Shown one piece after another: positions 19,491-29,540 of a stretch of DNA of 64,000 nt. Position numbers and translations under genes: made by a program. Location of the stretch: the NCBI RefSeq assembly GCF_000952155.1, contig NZ_JYON01000008.1:62001-126000 (forward strand), in the 5' to 3' direction. Every line of letters begins with the position of its first letter. Within the stretch, counting starts at the first letter, position 1. Source of the stretch: Aliterella atlantica CENA595. GTDB taxonomy: Bacteria > Cyanobacteriota > Cyanobacteriia > Cyanobacteriales > Chroococcidiopsidaceae. Under the pieces are notes generated by a model. That model saw nothing but the letters and a program-made list of their open reading frames with translations, was not told the DNA's origin and searched no databases.

Positions 19491-21101
19491 GTGACCAAAG
19501 CATTAACAAACCTAGCAATAGGAATAGCAATTTCAGCGAGCATTTTCCTAGCAGACAGTAAAATAGCAAAAAGTAGCGAACTAGAAGCGCTAGCACAAGT
19601 AACATCAGTCTCCCAACTATCAGACGTACAACCTACAGACTGGGCATTTCAGGCACTACAATCATTGGTAGAACGCTACGGATGCATAGCAGGGTATCCA
19701 GACAGCACATATAGAGGCGAACGCGCCTTAACTAGATACGAATTTGCAGCAGGATTAAATGCGTGTCTAGACAGAGTAAACGAACTGGTCGCCACATCGA
19801 CAGCAAACCTAGTCAGCAAAGAAGACTTATCTACCCTGCAAAGACTCCAAGCAGAATTTGCTACCGAACTAACTGCATTGCGAGGAAGAGTAGATGCATT
19901 AGAAGTACAAGCAGCAGAACTAGAAGCCAACCAATTTTCTACCACAACCAAGCTAGTAGGCGAACTAATAACTTATACTGGCGATGCATTTGGCGAAAAC
20001 GCAGATGCAGCAAATAACGCTACTATTGGTTATCGCGCTCGCTTAGACTTTAACACCAGTTTTACAGGTCAAGATCGCTTGCGAGCGCGTCTGCAAATGA
20101 CTAACCTCAGATTATTCGATACAGGTGCAACATTTGGTGGAAGTCCTAACGTAGCACTTGGCGGAGTCTCCAACGAAACGCGCTTTACACCTAGTAGCGT
20201 GACGCAAAACGGCGAAGTAAGACTTAGCCAACTAGAATATCGTTTTCCCATTGGCGACAGGCTGAGAATTTACCTAGAAGCCAATACCATCGATGCTTCT
20301 TATGTAACAGATACAATTATTCCCTTTATCGATACAGCTACAGGCGCGCTTTCCAATTTCAGTCAAGTAAACCCTATCTACTTTCCCTTGGGTAATCAAG
20401 CAGGTATAGCAGCAAGTTATAACTTTACCCCAGCAATTAGCTTTGATTTTGGCTATTTTGGTGAAGACTCATCTACAGGTGCGCCAAATAATCCTGGCGA
20501 AGATTCTGGCTTATTTAACGGCGGTTATAGCGCTTTTGGTCAATTGGTATATGCAGGCGATCGCGCTAAACTTGGCTTACTTTACATCAACTCATATTCG
20601 CCGCGCAATGGCGTTGATACTTTAGCTGGAAGCAATGCAGCAAAAGTAATTGGTGCAGGTCCCGTTGTTGGTAATGGCTACGGCGCACAAGCTAATTACC
20701 GCATTACAGACGGCTTTGAACTAGGTGGTTGGGTTGGTTATACAGCCGCGCGATCGCTTGGCGTTAGAGGAGATGCCAGTATATTTAATTATGCCGTCAC
20801 CTTATCTTTTCCTGACTTGGGTAGAGAAGGCAATTTAGGCGGGATTGTCGTGGGAATGCAACCAAGATTGACAGAAACCAGCAGCGATGCTTTAGCTAGT
20901 GCAATTGGTTTACCGCTAGAAAATGGCGTGCAAAGTAGAAGCGATCGCAATAGTGGTATGCATATTGAAGCATTTTACAGATATCAGGTAAATGACAATA
21001 TTTCCATTACTCCTGGTTTTTTCTGGCTAACAGCACCAAACCACGATTCGCGCAATCCTGATGTAGTTATTGGTGTAATTAGAACTTCATTTATTTTCTA
21101 A
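19491..21101 (+). CDS. Iron-uptake-type porin with SLH domain (OprB family)
   Basis: Outer-membrane channel of the kind found only in cyanobacteria. Domain order: signal peptide (residues 1-28), one SLH domain (about 45-105; VQPTDWAFQALQSLVERYG, then GYPDSTYRGERALTRYEF) that anchors to the cell wall, a coiled coil (about 105-150) and a beta-barrel of the OprB type ending in aromatic FIF. Length (536) is typical. The start is a GTG with a GTGTGAGAG site upstream. Homologues carry inorganic ions including iron. The downstream amino-acid transporter may share substrates that pass through this porin. Confidence 0.92.
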   Translation: MTKALTNLAIGIAISASIFLADSKIAKSSELEALAQVTSVSQLSDVQPTDWAFQALQSLVERYGCIAGYPDSTYRGERALTRYEFAAGLNACLDRVNELVATSTANLVSKEDLSTLQRLQAEFATELTALRGRVDALEVQAAELEANQFSTTTKLVGELITYTGDAFGENADAANNATIGYRARLDFNTSFTGQDRLRARLQMTNLRLFDTGATFGGSPNVALGGVSNETRFTPSSVTQNGEVRLSQLEYRFPIGDRLRIYLEANTIDASYVTDTIIPFIDTATGALSNFSQVNPIYFPLGNQAGIAASYNFTPAISFDFGYFGEDSSTGAPNNPGEDSGLFNGGYSAFGQLVYAGDRAKLGLLYINSYSPRNGVDTLAGSNAAKVIGAGPVVGNGYGAQANYRITDGFELGGWVGYTAARSLGVRGDASIFNYAVTLSFPDLGREGNLGGIVVGMQPRLTETSSDALASAIGLPLENGVQSRSDRNSGMHIEAFYRYQVNDNISITPGFFWLTAPNHDSRNPDVVIGVIRTSFIF

Positions 21102-21207
21102 TTTTTTTATGTTCATAGTTAAAATAAATACTTCTTAAGATAGTAGATATTAGTTGTAAATTTCCCTTTTTATTAATTTACGCCACTGACTGGTAAAGTC
21201 TGTCACA

Positions 21208-22665
21208 ATGAAAAGAAATAAATTAGTATTTTTCATTACACTTTTTGTTGTAGTTGCTTTCAGCATTATTAGCGGAAATAAAGTTATAGCTCAATCAGCA
21301 GCAAACCAAAAATTAGTTATGGTAACGTCTGCTGACTATCCACCTTATGAGTTTCGCCAAACTGCTACAGGCGATGAGATTATTGGTTTTGATGTCGATA
21401 TTGCCAAGTATATTACCAAAGAACTTGGCAAACAATTAGAAATTAGAGATACAGACTTTAATGGCATCATTCCCGCGCTACAATCGCGCCGCGCTGACTT
21501 TGCAATGGCGGGAATGACACCAACAGCAGAACGTAAGAAAAATGTTGATTTTTCCGATATTTACTACGAAGCCAAAAATACAATTGTTGCGCCCAAAGGT
21601 AGCAATTTAAAATCACCTGAAGCTTTAGCAGGAAAAACTGTTGGCGTACAACTAGGTTCAACTCAAGAAAAAGCGGCGCAAGAATTTAAAAACGTTAAAC
21701 TTAGATCCTTAAATAGAACTGCTGAAATTATTCAAGAAGTTAAATCCAAACGAATTAATGCAGCAATTATTGAAGATACAATTGCTAGAGGATTTATTAA
21801 TAATAATCCAGATTTAGAGTTTAACACAGTGCCAAATGTTGGAGAAGCAGGCAGCGCGATCGCATTTCCCAAAGGTTCGGATTTAGTCGATGATTTTAAC
21901 GGCGTTTTGGCGCAAATGCAACAAAATGGCGAAATAGAAAGGCTAGTAAAAAAGTGGTTTGAAAATAACGGAAAAGAAACTGCTGCAACTCAAACTATCA
22001 GCGATTCAGGCTTCGGTTTTGGTAAAATAGCCCCTAGCATTCCCTATATTATTGATGGTATTCGCGTCACCTTACTATTTACTGCATTATCGGCGTTTTT
22101 AGGCTTTATTTGGGGCGTGATATTGTCTTTGTTCAAAATTTCCACTATCAAGCCTTTGCAGTGGTTTGGAACAGCCTATACATCTGTATTTAGAGGCACA
22201 CCATTACTGTTGCAAATAGCGTTAGTATATTACGCAACGCCGCAAATAACTGGATACAATATTCCAGCATTACTAGCAGGTGTAATTACATTTACCCTCA
22301 ATTCAGGAGCTTATATTTCTGAGACAATTAGAGCGGGAATTTTGGCAGTTGATAAAGGACAAAGGGAAGCTGCTTTATCTTTGGGTATTCCTTATAAGCC
22401 AATGATGCAAGATATTATATTGCCGCAAGGATTAAAAAATATTTTGCCTGCATTAGTAAACGAAAGTATTGCTTTGCTCAAAGATTCAGCTTTGGTTTCA
22501 ACTATTGGTGTCGCCGATTTATTACGCCGCGCTCAAATTGTTGGTGCAGAAAAATACATTTATTTTGAACCGCTATTATTTGCAGGCGTTGTCTATTATT
22601 TATTAGTTATGAGCTTAACTTGGGGGGGATATGCACTCGAACGAAGACTTCAACGGAGTAGTTAA
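21208..22665 (+). CDS. Amino-acid ABC transporter: periplasmic binding protein fused to permease
   Basis: The 485-residue fusion protein has a signal sequence (about 1-29), then a family-3 solute-binding domain (about 32-252; [13 protein letters not shown], then [17 protein letters not shown], then [14 protein letters not shown]). A polar amino-acid permease domain follows (about 275-480; [19 protein letters not shown] and the EAA loop [15 protein letters not shown]). The same layout is known from BgtB of Synechocystis (basic amino acid/glutamine uptake), and this is probably an orthologue or close relative. Its last 35 bp overlap the ATPase gene. Confidence 0.92.
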   Translation: MKRNKLVFFITLFVVVAFSIISGNKVIAQSAANQKLVMVTSADYPPYEFRQTATGDEIIGFDVDIAKYITKELGKQLEIRDTDFNGIIPALQSRRADFAMAGMTPTAERKKNVDFSDIYYEAKNTIVAPKGSNLKSPEALAGKTVGVQLGSTQEKAAQEFKNVKLRSLNRTAEIIQEVKSKRINAAIIEDTIARGFINNNPDLEFNTVPNVGEAGSAIAFPKGSDLVDDFNGVLAQMQQNGEIERLVKKWFENNGKETAATQTISDSGFGFGKIAPSIPYIIDGIRVTLLFTALSAFLGFIWGVILSLFKISTIKPLQWFGTAYTSVFRGTPLLLQIALVYYATPQITGYNIPALLAGVITFTLNSGAYISETIRAGILAVDKGQREAALSLGIPYKPMMQDIILPQGLKNILPALVNESIALLKDSALVSTIGVADLLRRAQIVGAEKYIYFEPLLFAGVVYYLLVMSLTWGGYALERRLQRSS

Positions 22666-23416
22666 CCGCCATTTTGATAGCAAATCTCAAGTAGCTGTCA
22701 ATGTAGAAAATCTACATAAAGCATTTGGCAATCTTAAAGTATTGCAAGGAATTACTACAGACATCCATCAAGGGGAAGTTGTCGCCATCATTGGTCCTTC
22801 AGGATCGGGGAAATCAACTTTTTTGCGTTGCATGAATCTACTAGAAATACCAACTTCAGGCAAGATTTATATCAATAATATCGATATAACTAACCGTAAA
22901 ACCGACATTATGAAAATACGCCAAAATGTCGGCATGGTATTTCAACATTTTCACTTATTTCCGCACATGACGGTGTTAAAAAATGTCATGTATGCGCCTG
23001 TAAATGTCAAGCATCTTCCTCACGAACAAGCTAAAAACGAAGGAATGGAATTGTTAGCAAAAGTTGGATTAGCAGAAAAAGCAGATGTATATCCATCTAA
23101 GCTATCAGGAGGGCAAAAACAGCGAGTTGCGATCGCGCGGGCTTTGGCAATGAAACCAGAAATTATGCTATTTGACGAACCAACATCAGCCCTCGATCCG
23201 GAAATGGTAAAAGAAGTGCTAGAAGTAATGAAAGACTTAACAAAAACTGGAATTACAATGGCGATTGTTACCCACGAAATGGGCTTTGCTAGAGAAGTAA
23301 GCGATCGCATTTTATTTCTAGATAAAGGGCAATTAGCTGAAGATGCAACGCCCAAACAGTTTTTTAGCAATCCGCAATGCGATCGGGCAAAACAGTTTCT
23401 CGAAAAAATGCTGTAA
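22631..23416 (+). CDS. Polar amino-acid ABC transporter ATPase (GlnQ/BgtA type)
   Basis: ATP-binding subunit for the fused binding-protein/permease encoded directly upstream. Motifs in order: Walker [10 protein letters not shown]-loop [14 protein letters not shown], signature LSGGQ, Walker [13 protein letters not shown] and the H-loop [11 protein letters not shown]. It overlaps the upstream gene by 35 bp, so translation is probably coupled. The N-terminal ~18 residues before [13 protein letters not shown] are an extension of low conservation. With its partner it makes a complete two-gene importer of the BgtAB type. Confidence 0.93.
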   Translation: MHSNEDFNGVVNRHFDSKSQVAVNVENLHKAFGNLKVLQGITTDIHQGEVVAIIGPSGSGKSTFLRCMNLLEIPTSGKIYINNIDITNRKTDIMKIRQNVGMVFQHFHLFPHMTVLKNVMYAPVNVKHLPHEQAKNEGMELLAKVGLAEKADVYPSKLSGGQKQRVAIARALAMKPEIMLFDEPTSALDPEMVKEVLEVMKDLTKTGITMAIVTHEMGFAREVSDRILFLDKGQLAEDATPKQFFSNPQCDRAKQFLEKML

Positions 23417-23419
23417 TTG

Positions 23420-24418
23420 TTAAGGTTGCTCGTAAGTTGTACCGTCAGGCATAGTAGCACCTTGCAATTCTGCGCCTGACATTGTAGCGCTACTAAGTTC
23501 TGCTCTAAATAAGTTAGCATTACTCAAGTTAGCATTGGTAAAATTTGTCCGCGCAATAAAAGCATCGATTAAGCAAGCCTCGCTTAAATTGGCTTCACAT
23601 AAATCGGCACGACTTAGATCGCTCCTATTCATTCTCACTTTACTTAGATTTGCCTCGGTAAAATTAGCTCTACATAGCTTGGCATCAGGCATTACCGCAC
23701 CTGAAAAATTAGTATTAGTTAAATCAGCATCAATCGCTGACATTCTTTCGCATTTCGTATTACTGAGATTTGCCCCTCCAAGTATTGCCCCGTCTAAGTT
23801 GGCATCGTTAAGAGAGGCAAAACTTAAATCTGCTTCGCTAAGATCGGCATTACATAAATTTGCCCCGCGTAAATTCACATCTACAAGATTGGCACAGCGT
23901 AAGTTTACTCTAGATAAATCCGCGCCAGCTAAGTTTGCACCCCGCAAGTCTGCTTTATATAGTTTGGCACTGCGAAGGTTAGCAGTATATTCATTTCTTT
24001 CCTGACGTAAATTTGCCCCTCGTAAGGTTGCGCCCGTTAAGTTTGCACCGCTTAAATTGACGTTACGCAAATCAGCATCTATCAGGTTGGCATCTAGCAA
24101 GTTAGCTAAAGTCATATCAGCGCTACGCAAGTCAGCACTTTGTAAAATTGCCCCATGTAAGTCAGCATTGTGCAGTATAGCGCCGTGTAAGTCTGCTTGA
24201 GTTAGGTTAGCACCGCTTAACTTAGCGCAAGTTAAGTTTGCTTTGTATAGTTGCGCTCGGTTGAGGTAAGCAAAGATTAAGTTTGTGCCATGTAAGTCTG
24301 CTTGCACTAGGATGATGCTAATTAAATCGGCAGCAAATAAGTCTACGCCTCTTAAATTAGCTCTACTAAAATCCGTTTCTCCGGCAGCATAGCGCCCAAG
24401 AAATTCATTCACATCCAT
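23420..24418 (-). CDS. Pentapeptide-repeat protein
   Basis: Nearly the whole 332-residue protein follows the A(D/N)LxX pentapeptide pattern, from about residue 17 to the end (for example ANLTQADLHGAILHNADLHG). It should fold as a right-handed quadrilateral beta-helix. Only a short N-terminal helix (MDVNEFLGRYAAGETDFS) stands outside the repeat; that leader is common in cyanobacterial members. There is no signal peptide, so it is likely cytoplasmic. Roles of such proteins vary and no specific one can be given. It converges on the ABC ATPase gene with a gap of only 3 bp. Confidence 0.93.
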   Translation of the reverse strand: MDVNEFLGRYAAGETDFSRANLRGVDLFAADLISIILVQADLHGTNLIFAYLNRAQLYKANLTCAKLSGANLTQADLHGAILHNADLHGAILQSADLRSADMTLANLLDANLIDADLRNVNLSGANLTGATLRGANLRQERNEYTANLRSAKLYKADLRGANLAGADLSRVNLRCANLVDVNLRGANLCNADLSEADLSFASLNDANLDGAILGGANLSNTKCERMSAIDADLTNTNFSGAVMPDAKLCRANFTEANLSKVRMNRSDLSRADLCEANLSEACLIDAFIARTNFTNANLSNANLFRAELSSATMSGAELQGATMPDGTTYEQP

Positions 24419-24608
24419 AGCTTTAGCAACTCACGACTTGCTTAGTATGCCCACTTGTGAGGTGTAATGAATAAACCTCTTGCATAAGTCGATAATTCAA
24501 TAGACAAGGAAGAAAAAGATAGGATTGCCAATTTACAGAGCGTTGCCTACTTTTGCAAGAAGTTTGATAAATTTATGGACTTTTTTGAGGTTATTATGAT
24601 TTTTATCG

Positions 24609-24650
24609 AACCGCGTCAGCGCAGCGAAGCCGTAGGCGAAGGGCGCGAAG
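24609..24650. repeat. GC-rich interspersed repeat of cyanobacterial type
   Basis: The stretch CGCAGCGAAGCCGTAGGCGA and its flanks form a GC-rich, partly self-complementary block in an otherwise AT-rich spacer. Repeats of this kind are scattered between genes in many cyanobacteria. This is the only clear copy in the window, so the call rests on resemblance. Confidence 0.45.
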
Positions 24651-24692
24651 TAAGAATGAGTTGGGAGTAGTGAAGGAATGCTAGGTTAGATT

Positions 24693-25346
24693 TTATGTGT
24701 AATATGGTCTGAATGCTTGGCTGATAGTTTGGGCTATTTGTACGTTTCCGCCTAAGTCTTCCATAATATTAGCTGTGTCTTCTAACTTCTTTTTAAGTTC
24801 AGAAAAGGTAGGGTAGAGATCGAATAAGTTTTGGAGTAAGTCGTCAAGTTGTTGCGCTCTAAGATTTATCCAATCTCGTTCGCTAAAATCAAATTGCTCG
24901 TACAAGGTGTGAAAGATAAAAATTTTCGCTTTTAAGGGATTGAGTGCTGCTGTAATAACTAGCTTTAATTGCCAAGGATCGTATGCTTTAATTAGGTTGC
25001 ATGAGTTAGATGAGCCAGCTTGAGAATTAATAATATTGGCTTGGGTTACTTCGTCGATAGAATATAATTTTTCAATGTAACTAATTAGGGTATCGGCTAT
25101 TAATATATATTGTTTTGGCTTATTAGTAGTTTTAGCCATGCCATATACGTTTCTTTTTAGTCTTTCTACTGTGGGATTTTTATTAATTAATTCTTGAATA
25201 TAGTCTTGCCAACTTGCTTGCTCTATCACAGTCAGATCGTTTTGCCAAACGCGCTTGCAGACGTAAAATAATAGCTTTTTTATCCGCACTGAATTTTCGT
25301 GTTGGTCTAAATCTTGAATAATTTGAGCTAATAAAGATGAATCCAT
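24693..25346 (-). CDS. All-alpha protein of unknown function
   Basis: I do not recognise a characterised family. The 217-residue soluble, helix-rich protein opens with MDSSLLAQIIQDLDQHENSV and KKLLFYVCKRVWQNDLTVIE, and has a C-terminal half of amphipathic helices (LDDLLQNLFDLYPTFSELKK). There is no membrane segment, signal peptide or metal motif. It stands alone upstream of a repeat-rich spacer. Codon use looks like its neighbours. Confidence 0.6.
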   Translation of the reverse strand: MDSSLLAQIIQDLDQHENSVRIKKLLFYVCKRVWQNDLTVIEQASWQDYIQELINKNPTVERLKRNVYGMAKTTNKPKQYILIADTLISYIEKLYSIDEVTQANIINSQAGSSNSCNLIKAYDPWQLKLVITAALNPLKAKIFIFHTLYEQFDFSERDWINLRAQQLDDLLQNLFDLYPTFSELKKKLEDTANIMEDLGGNVQIAQTISQAFRPYYT

Positions 25347-25443
25347 AACCTAAGCCGATCGCTTACGGCTAAATTGTATTGGCGATCGCTTGATAATTTG
25401 TGTAGGAATTATAAAGTTTGGGGCGACAAATGCGATCGCCAGA

Positions 25444-25478
25444 TGAAAAAATAGCTGTGCTGCTATTAGCAGCACAGC
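25444..25478 (-). terminator. Intrinsic terminator of hemA
   Basis: Reading the minus strand downstream of hemA there is an 11-bp perfect stem (GCTGTGCTGCT with AGCAGCACAGC), a 3-nt loop, and then TATTTTTTC. This is a textbook rho-independent terminator about 57 bp past the hemA stop. Confidence 0.9.
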
Positions 25479-25503
25479 CAAACATGAAATTAGCTTACTA
25501 AAC

Positions 25504-25538
25504 CTGGTAACTGGTAACTGGTAACTGGTAACTGTTAA
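25504..25538. repeat. Tandem heptamer repeat overlapping the hemA stop
   Basis: Four exact copies of CTGGTAA followed by a variant CTGTTAA. The variant unit supplies the hemA stop codon on the minus strand. The layout is mirrored by a CTGGTCA array at 54082-54116 that ends in the same CTGTTAA. Short tandemly repeated heptamers of this kind are known in cyanobacterial genomes. Confidence 0.85.
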
Positions 25539-26818
25539 ATGGCTTCTCTAGTATCCAAGTTAAACAGCATTTGCAGCGATTGCATACAACGCCGTCTAGC
25601 TTCAATATCTTGCTCTGCGCGTAGTTGTACCATCGGATCGTGGAGAATTTTATTAACAATTCCCCGCGCCAAAGCTTCTACAACTTCTTGATGCTTCTCG
25701 GCAAACTCGGAACCTAAACGAGACAAGGCTTTTTCTAACTCTTGCTCGCGGATTGCTTCAGCTTTATCCCACAAGCATCTAATTGTGGAAACAGTTTCTA
25801 AACTGCGCCACCAGCTATCAAAGGCTGCAACTTCTTCCTCTAAAAGCTTCTCAGCTTCCATTGCTACCTTGCGCCGACTAGCGTGGTTTTGGGCAACTAC
25901 AGCCTTCAAATCGTCGACGTTGAATGCTTGGACGTTTTCCAAGCCGTTCACGTCTGCATGGACGTTACGCGGTACGGAAATGTCAAATACCATCAGCGAA
26001 CGATTTGGCTCTAAAGCTGCCTCTAATTTTGCCCGATCTAAGAGCGGATCGGTTGCAGCAGTGCTAGTAAATACTAAGTCAGACATAGCTACAGTTGCCA
26101 TCATTTCCGCGATCGGTTGAATTTGCAGCGTAACTTGACTAAACTGACTTACTAACTCTTCTGCCCTTTGGCGCGATCGATTCAAAATTGTAATTTCAAC
26201 TGCACCTTTGGACAACAAATGCTGTACCAAAAGGCGAGACATTTTCCCCGCACCGATAATTGTCACCCGACAAGCAGCCAAATTTTGCACTTTCATTTGT
26301 GCTAGTTCTACCGCCGCCGAACTGATCGACACCGCGCCCGTACCGATGCTTGTTTCGCTGCGAACGCGCTTGCCTGCTGTAATTGCTTGTTTAAATAGCT
26401 TATTAAGAATAGATTTGATGCCGTTGTATTGTTGCCCTAACTTGTGGGTTTGTTTGATTTGAGAAAGAATTTGCCCTTCTCCTAATACCAAACTATCCAA
26501 CCCCGCAGCTACCCGCATGACGTGCATAACCGCATCTTGGTGGAGTAGCACAAATAAGTGCTGCCGCAACGCTGGTATGGGTAACTTACTATGTTCGGCA
26601 AGAAACTGATTGACTTCCCTAATTCCTTGCTCCGTCTCGCGAGTAACAATATATATCTCCAGACGATTGCAAGTGCTAAGGATGGCGACTTCTTCAATAT
26701 GCGGATAACTACAGAGGTGAGCGATCGCGCTTTCCATCTGCGGTTCTGGAATACTTAACTTTTCTCGAACTTCGACTGGGGCAGTCTTGTGACTTAGCCC
26801 CACCACAGCAATGTTCAT
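25535..26818 (-). CDS. hemA: Glutamyl-tRNA reductase
   Basis: Reduces glutamyl-tRNA(Glu) to glutamate-1-semialdehyde with NADPH, the first committed step of 5-aminolevulinate, haem and chlorophyll synthesis. The 427-residue protein shows the catalytic cysteine in [11 protein letters not shown], the substrate-side [14 protein letters not shown] motif, the nucleotide-binding [12 protein letters not shown] and the C-terminal dimerisation helix. Length and start ([14 protein letters not shown]) are standard. It is a single-gene unit with its own terminator, followed at the stop codon by a heptamer repeat array. Confidence 0.97.
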   Translation of the reverse strand: MNIAVVGLSHKTAPVEVREKLSIPEPQMESAIAHLCSYPHIEEVAILSTCNRLEIYIVTRETEQGIREVNQFLAEHSKLPIPALRQHLFVLLHQDAVMHVMRVAAGLDSLVLGEGQILSQIKQTHKLGQQYNGIKSILNKLFKQAITAGKRVRSETSIGTGAVSISSAAVELAQMKVQNLAACRVTIIGAGKMSRLLVQHLLSKGAVEITILNRSRQRAEELVSQFSQVTLQIQPIAEMMATVAMSDLVFTSTAATDPLLDRAKLEAALEPNRSLMVFDISVPRNVHADVNGLENVQAFNVDDLKAVVAQNHASRRKVAMEAEKLLEEEVAAFDSWWRSLETVSTIRCLWDKAEAIREQELEKALSRLGSEFAEKHQEVVEALARGIVNKILHDPMVQLRAEQDIEARRRCMQSLQMLFNLDTREAI

Positions 26819-26890
26819 GTGTCCTCCAATAATAGAAGGCGAGGGAGTAAGCAGGTATCTTGCCTCTCGCCTCTTACCTCCTGTAGCCTC

Positions 26891-27928
26891 TTAGCGTAGT
26901 TGCAGCGCCCTTACATCGTCGAACATATGGATGGTATCGACGAAACGGGCTGTTTGGGATTGATTGGAAATAACTAAGCTTTGAGTTCTAGCACCGCCTT
27001 TGAAGAAGCGGACACCTTCCATCAAAGTTCCAGGAGTAATACCGCAAGCTGCGAACAGTACAGTATTGCCTGAAGCTAGTTCTTCGGCGTTATAAACCTT
27101 ATCTGGGTCATTGATACCCATTTCCCTGAGTCTAGCAAGATTGCCTTCCTTACTTTCACCAATCAAACCTGTTTGTACTACTTCTGGATCGTAGATCAAT
27201 TGACCCTGGAAATGCCCGCCTAAACAGCGTAAAGCAGCAGCGGAAATTACTCCTTCTGGTGCTGCACCGATACCCATGAGGGCGTGAATGTTAGTACCAG
27301 CAAAGGCGCAGCAAATAGCTGCAGAAACGTCGCCGTCGCTAATTAGTCTGACTCTAGCTCCAGCTTGGCGGATTTCTTGAATCAAATCTTTGTGACGAGG
27401 GCGATCCATTACCACTACTACTAATTCCTCAGTAGCACGTCCCAAGCACTCAGAAAGAATTTTCAGGTTTTGAGTTGCAGATTTATTAATGTCTACATGA
27501 CCTCTAGCTGCTGCTGGCGCGGCAAGTTTTCGCATATAGAAATCTGGCGCTGCAAATAAACCGCCTTTTTCGGAAATAGCCAAAACTGCCATTGAACCAT
27601 TTTGACCGTAAGCAACTAGGTTTGTACCTTCGCAGGGGTCAACAGCAATATCGATTTCAATTAATTCATCTGGGTTGCAGTATGCTTTTGCATCTTCGCG
27701 GGTACAGATACCAACTTCCTCGCCGATGTAAAGCATAGGCGCATCGTCGCGTTCGCCTTCACCGATTACGATCCGACCGCGCATATAGATTTTGTTCATC
27801 CGTTCGCGCATGGCTTCTACAGCCACTTGATCGGCGGTGTTTTTCTCCCCTTTACCCATCCACCGAGCGCTAGCGATCGCCGCTTGCTCTACTACCTCTA
27901 TAATCTCTAAACCTAGTGTATTTTCCAC
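26891..27928 (-). CDS. glpX: Fructose-1,6-/sedoheptulose-1,7-bisphosphatase, class II (GlpX type)
   Basis: Bifunctional phosphatase that removes the C1 phosphate from both sugar bisphosphates. In cyanobacteria this enzyme drives the regenerative part of the Calvin cycle. The metal- and substrate-binding signature [17 protein letters not shown] is clear, as are [13 protein letters not shown] and [17 protein letters not shown]. The open frame runs up to 28162, but that upstream part crosses repeats and is not GlpX-like. The GTG at 27928 ([13 protein letters not shown]) gives the standard 345-residue protein and has a GAGAGGA site upstream. Redox and AMP control are known for relatives. Confidence 0.96.
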   Translation of the reverse strand: MENTLGLEIIEVVEQAAIASARWMGKGEKNTADQVAVEAMRERMNKIYMRGRIVIGEGERDDAPMLYIGEEVGICTREDAKAYCNPDELIEIDIAVDPCEGTNLVAYGQNGSMAVLAISEKGGLFAAPDFYMRKLAAPAAARGHVDINKSATQNLKILSECLGRATEELVVVVMDRPRHKDLIQEIRQAGARVRLISDGDVSAAICCAFAGTNIHALMGIGAAPEGVISAAALRCLGGHFQGQLIYDPEVVQTGLIGESKEGNLARLREMGINDPDKVYNAEELASGNTVLFAACGITPGTLMEGVRFFKGGARTQSLVISNQSQTARFVDTIHMFDDVRALQLR

Positions 27929-28030
27929 GAAGTCTGTCCTCTCAACTGCTGATGATGAATGGCAATTCCAGTTCTCAAGTCTACCAAAGGGCGGATACCT
28001 TAAATGATGAAGTTTTGCTGCTGATGATGT

Positions 28031-28066
28031 GGGGGACAAGGGGACAAGGAAGACAAGGAGGACAAG
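28031..28066. repeat. Imperfect tandem GGACAAG repeats
   Basis: Four spaced copies of (G)GACAAG with one or two extra G or A bases between them. This resembles other short tandem heptamers of cyanobacteria; it is less regular than the arrays at 25504 and 54082. Confidence 0.6.
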
Positions 28067-28076
28067 AGGAATGTAG

Positions 28077-28097
28077 AGACGTAGCATTGCTACGTCT
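28077..28097. repeat. Palindromic interspersed repeat
   Basis: AGACGTAGCA, one central base, then its exact reverse complement, preceded by GTAG as in the 3297 copy. A further degenerate copy (ACGTATAGCA ... TGCTACGTCT) is at 28152-28172. Confidence 0.65.
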
Positions 28098-28248
28098 GGG
28101 ATGAGCAGAGAATGGCGAAATATAGCAGTAATAGGGAGGCAGGAAATGCGAACGTATAGCACTGCTACGTCTGTAATAGTAGGGGGTGGTATTGATGGGT
28201 TGTTCGATCTAGGCTATAGGTAGATACATTCAACAGAGGATAGATATT

Positions 28249-28557
28249 ATGTTGGATTTTCTTAATCCTGTCCTTGGTCGCCACCCCGAACGAGTTAAAG
28301 CTAATGTAGAGATTTATACTTGGCAAACTTGCCCTTTCTGTATTCGCGCCAAAATGCTGCTGTGGTGGAAGGGTGTAAATTATACCGAGTACAAAATTGA
28401 TGGCGATGAAGCAGCTAGAAATCAAATGGCGCAGCGTGCTAATGGGCGACGCAGCGTTCCGCAGATTTTTATCAACGATCGCCATACAGGCGGCTGCGAC
28501 GACCTCTATAGGCTAGATAAACAAGGTCAGTTAGATTCTTTACTTGCTAGTGGATAA
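28249..28557 (+). CDS. grxC: Glutaredoxin, dithiol type (Grx3/GrxC)
   Basis: This 102-residue thioredoxin-fold oxidoreductase uses glutathione to reduce disulfides and glutathionylated proteins. The active site is TWQTCPFCIRAK (CPFC), and the conserved cis-Pro segment RRSVPQIFI and the GGCDDLYRL glutathione-binding turn follow. The 14-residue N-terminal lead (MLDFLNPVLGRHPE) before the first strand is a little longer than in the shortest family members. Its stop overlaps the start of tadA by 14 bp, so the two are a coupled unit. Confidence 0.95.
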   Translation: MLDFLNPVLGRHPERVKANVEIYTWQTCPFCIRAKMLLWWKGVNYTEYKIDGDEAARNQMAQRANGRRSVPQIFINDRHTGGCDDLYRLDKQGQLDSLLASG

Positions 28558-29044
28558 GTCTGCTATTGCTGCACCCTACGCGCAGCACAAACAATGGATG
28601 CAACGCGCGATCGCACTTGCCCAAGATGCAGGAAATGCAGGTGAGATTCCTGTAGGTGCTGTAATTATCGATGGCAATGGGAACTTAATCGCCCAAGCTC
28701 AAAATCGCCGCGAACGCGATCGCGATCCTACTGCTCACGCGGAAATTCTGGCGCTGCGGTTAGCTGGTAAAGCTTTGCAGAACTGGCATCTCAATGGTTG
28801 TACTTTGTACGTTACCTTAGAGCCTTGTCCGATGTGTGCTGGGGCGATCGCGCAAGCAAGGATAGAATTGTTAGTATATGGCGCAGACGATCCTAAAACG
28901 GGCGCTATTCGCACTGTTGCTAATATCCCTGATAGTGCTTGTTCGTACCATCGTCTTGCTGTTGTAGGTGGTATTTTAGAATCTGACTGTCGCCAACAAC
29001 TACAAACTTGGTTTGCCCAAAAAAGGCAAATAAATAAAACATAA
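28544..29044 (+). CDS. tadA: tRNA-specific adenosine-34 deaminase
   Basis: Converts the wobble adenosine of tRNA-Arg(ACG) to inosine. The zinc-binding and catalytic motif HAEILAL and the PCPMCAGA cysteines are present, as are the GEIPVGAVII and NRRERDRDPTAHAE segments typical of TadA. The frame starts at a TTG at 28544; a GTG at 28550 is an equally plausible start. Either overlaps the grxC end. The protein of about 166 residues has the normal length. Confidence 0.95.
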   Translation: MLVDKSAIAAPYAQHKQWMQRAIALAQDAGNAGEIPVGAVIIDGNGNLIAQAQNRRERDRDPTAHAEILALRLAGKALQNWHLNGCTLYVTLEPCPMCAGAIAQARIELLVYGADDPKTGAIRTVANIPDSACSYHRLAVVGGILESDCRQQLQTWFAQKRQINKT

Positions 29045-29540
29045 CGCTTTTATCTTCCAGATTGCATAAGAACCGTTCTTATTTAGCAATAATATTGCTA
29101 TTATTAACAGTCATTATTTAAGTATAAAATCCAACAAATTAGAATAAAAATTTGGCATTATTACTTAACTAAAAACATAAAAATTGTTGCAAATAGTCAA
29201 TACTTTAAAGAGCGCGATAGTCTATGTTCTCAAGTATTAATAATTACAGCAAAATCTGTTGAAACTTACGTGAATTACAACAATTTATATACAAATTTAT
29301 GGCATATAAATATTTCACTACTGTGCTATAAGTAAATAGCTTTAGGTGCTATTGAACTATTGTGCTTTAAATAATGTCTCAATATTAGCAATTACATTGT
29401 TCGCATCTAAGACTAGCTAAAAATTATACATTATCTTTGAAAAAATTATTGTTCTTAGCTATTCTTGAGTCAAGATACTTGCAGCTATCTATTTCTATTT
29501 TTTGAGTTTGATACAGATAAATTATCAACTTGGTACAGCA
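29045..29540. other. AT-rich intergenic stretch, no gene seen
   Basis: About 495 bp with few HIP1 sites and strong AT bias, upstream of the WD40 gene. There is no open frame with coding character, no hairpin with a T-run, and no recognisable RNA gene. It probably holds the WD40 promoter. Confidence 0.5.

Larger units (their letters stand above)
27929..28248. other. Repeat-rich divergent spacer between glpX and grxC
   Basis: The 320 bp hold the promoters of both genes. They also contain a G-rich run of four imperfect GGACAAG-type heptamers (28031-28066), a palindrome (28077-28097) and a decayed relative of it (28152-28172). No gene is supported here. Confidence 0.7.

Noticed and set aside
25504..25538. 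Heptamer arrays (here and at 54082) as CRISPR or origin iterons
   Set aside because: Too short, no spacers, no replication gene or DnaA boxes nearby; better explained as short tandem repeats known in cyanobacteria.
27929..28162. Longer N-terminus for the GlpX bisphosphatase
   Set aside because: The extension reads through repeats and a palindrome and is not part of the family; the GTG at 27928 has a ribosome-binding site and gives the standard length.
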